Source of the DNA: an uncultured Pirellulaceae bacterium
GTDB lineage: Bacteria > Planctomycetota > Planctomycetia > Pirellulales > Pirellulaceae
Direction: 5' to 3'
Assembly: GCA_947258905.1 (NCBI GenBank)
Contig: CAMYKF010000065.1
Coordinates: forward strand, 1-6,619
Length of the DNA stretch: 6,619 nt
Below are positions 5,779 through 6,619 of this stretch, piece after piece; positions within the stretch are counted from its first letter, which is position 1; each line of letters opens with the position of its first letter. Both the position numbers and the translations under genes were made by a program. The notes beneath the pieces were generated by a model that ran no database searches, was not told the DNA's origin, and saw only the letters and a list, made by a program, of their open reading frames with translations.

Positions 5779-6618
5779 TTAACCTGACACGTCGACCGGT
5801 TCAATCAGTCCACGTAACGTGTCCAGATTGATTTCGTCCAGGTCCCGATCGTCCTCCTCGCCCTTGGGTGTTTCCAGATACATGGGAACATTGGCGAATC
5901 GTTTATCATTCAGCAAGTTGCGAAACGGCTGCAGCCCCATTTCGCCGCGGCCGATGTGCTCGTGACGATCGCGGCGTGAACCAAACGGTTTCTTACTGTC
6001 GTTCAGATGAAAAGCCTTGATCCGCCGCAGGCCAATCAGCCGTTTGAGTTTGGCCATCGTCTTCTCGTATCCGTCCGGTTCGCTCAACTCGTAGCCGGCG
6101 GCAAAGGCATGGCAGGTATCGATGCACACTCCCAGTCGCGATGAGTCAGCCACGCCCTTGATCATCTGGCTGAGCTGTTCAAATTGCCAGCCGAGATTGC
6201 TGCCCTGGCCGGCCGTGTTCTCCAGCAAAATCATGGTGGTCGCGTCGGGCAATCGCTCGTGGATGATATCGATGGAATGGCAGATTGTCTGGATGCCCGT
6301 CGCTTCATCGGATGTCGTAAACGAACCCGGGTGCAGCACAACAAACGGGATGCCCAGTTTTTCGGCGCGCTGCAACTCGATCACCATGGCGTCGATGCTT
6401 TTGTTACGCAGGTCCGGACCGGGACTGGCCAGGTTGATCAGGTAGGACGCATGTGAGAGGGGATGGCGTATGCCTGTTTCTTTCAGCGCCGCACGAAACC
6501 GCTCGACGTCATCCCCGCTAATCGGTTTGGCCCTCCACTGATTGTTGTTCCTGGTGAAGATCTGGACGCAATCACAACCGGCGCGGGCGGCCGCCTCGAC
6601 CGCCTTGTTGTAACCCCC
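5779..6618 (-). CDS. nfo: Endonuclease IV (AP endonuclease), 5' end cut by window edge
   Basis: This enzyme cuts the DNA backbone 5' of abasic sites and removes blocked 3' ends in base-excision repair, using three metal ions in a TIM barrel. The window holds 279 codons; by comparison with E. coli Nfo (285 residues) about 8-15 N-terminal residues are missing, since the first visible residues GGYNKAVEAAARAG normally follow a short GAHMSIA-type start. Counting from the first complete codon, all nine expected metal ligands are present: H56 (SHASY), H96 (LHPGS), E133 (LENTAGQG), D167 and H170 (CIDTCHAFAAG), H204 (FHLNDSK), D217 and H219 (RRDRHEHIG) and E249 (LETP). The frame stays open to the right edge, so an internal Met at 6387 is not the start. 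The gene ends with TAA at 5779-5781, convergent with the small gene across the REP-like cluster. It should be active. Confidence 0.97.
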   Translation of the reverse strand, partial: GGYNKAVEAAARAGCDCVQIFTRNNNQWRAKPISGDDVERFRAALKETGIRHPLSHASYLINLASPGPDLRNKSIDAMVIELQRAEKLGIPFVVLHPGSFTTSDEATGIQTICHSIDIIHERLPDATTMILLENTAGQGSNLGWQFEQLSQMIKGVADSSRLGVCIDTCHAFAAGYELSEPDGYEKTMAKLKRLIGLRRIKAFHLNDSKKPFGSRRDRHEHIGRGEMGLQPFRNLLNDKRFANVPMYLETPKGEEDDRDLDEINLDTLRGLIEPVDVSG

Positions 6619-6619
6619 G

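Noticed and set aside
5595..5804. Minus-strand open frames through the REP-like cluster with residues such as KMPAPRG
   Set aside because: These are translations of the palindromic repeat; such peptides appear wherever this kind of repeat is read through and are not evidence of a gene.

Overview
This 6.6-kb window looks like a stretch of core chromosome from a planctomycete, probably of the Rhodopirellula/Pirellulaceae type. That assignment is from recall of protein style and of GTGGGGCAGGC-type intergenic repeats; no search was run. Supporting impressions are the moderate GC content, the ABC-2 permease style (residues NQFGYDRGGFR near 432-442) and the short conserved-looking orphan protein. 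Nothing here looks like a phage, plasmid, defence island or biosynthetic cluster.

Layout. All genes except one small ORF lie on the minus strand. Reading the minus strand from the right edge: a nearly complete endonuclease IV gene (nfo, 6618-5779, 5' end cut by the window); a 128-bp convergent spacer holding a cluster of REP-like palindromes (5652-5746); a 58-codon plus-strand gene of unknown function (5474-5650); a 108-bp divergent spacer; a two-gene ABC-2 transporter operon (ATPase 5365-4574, permease 4577-2736, overlapping by GTGA); a 342-bp gene-free spacer with two GC-rich hairpins and a plausible sigma70-type promoter; DNA primase dnaG (2393-546, GTG start); a 146-bp spacer filled with nested hairpins; and the first 133 codons of the primary sigma factor rpoD (399-1, running off the left edge).

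How the genes relate. dnaG followed by rpoD is the back half of the classical macromolecular-synthesis operon (rpsU-dnaG-rpoD). rpsU is not found upstream; the ABC transporter occupies that position. The hairpins between dnaG and rpoD would be in a sensible place to set the ratio of primase to sigma factor, but that is inference. The ABC pair is a self-contained exporter-type module with unknown substrate. nfo is a stand-alone base-excision-repair gene.

The most distinctive non-coding features are the REP/BIME-like palindrome cluster next to nfo, in which each unit carries a GTGG tetranucleotide directly before its hairpin, and the folded dnaG-rpoD spacer. I saw no convincing evidence of a new multi-gene system.
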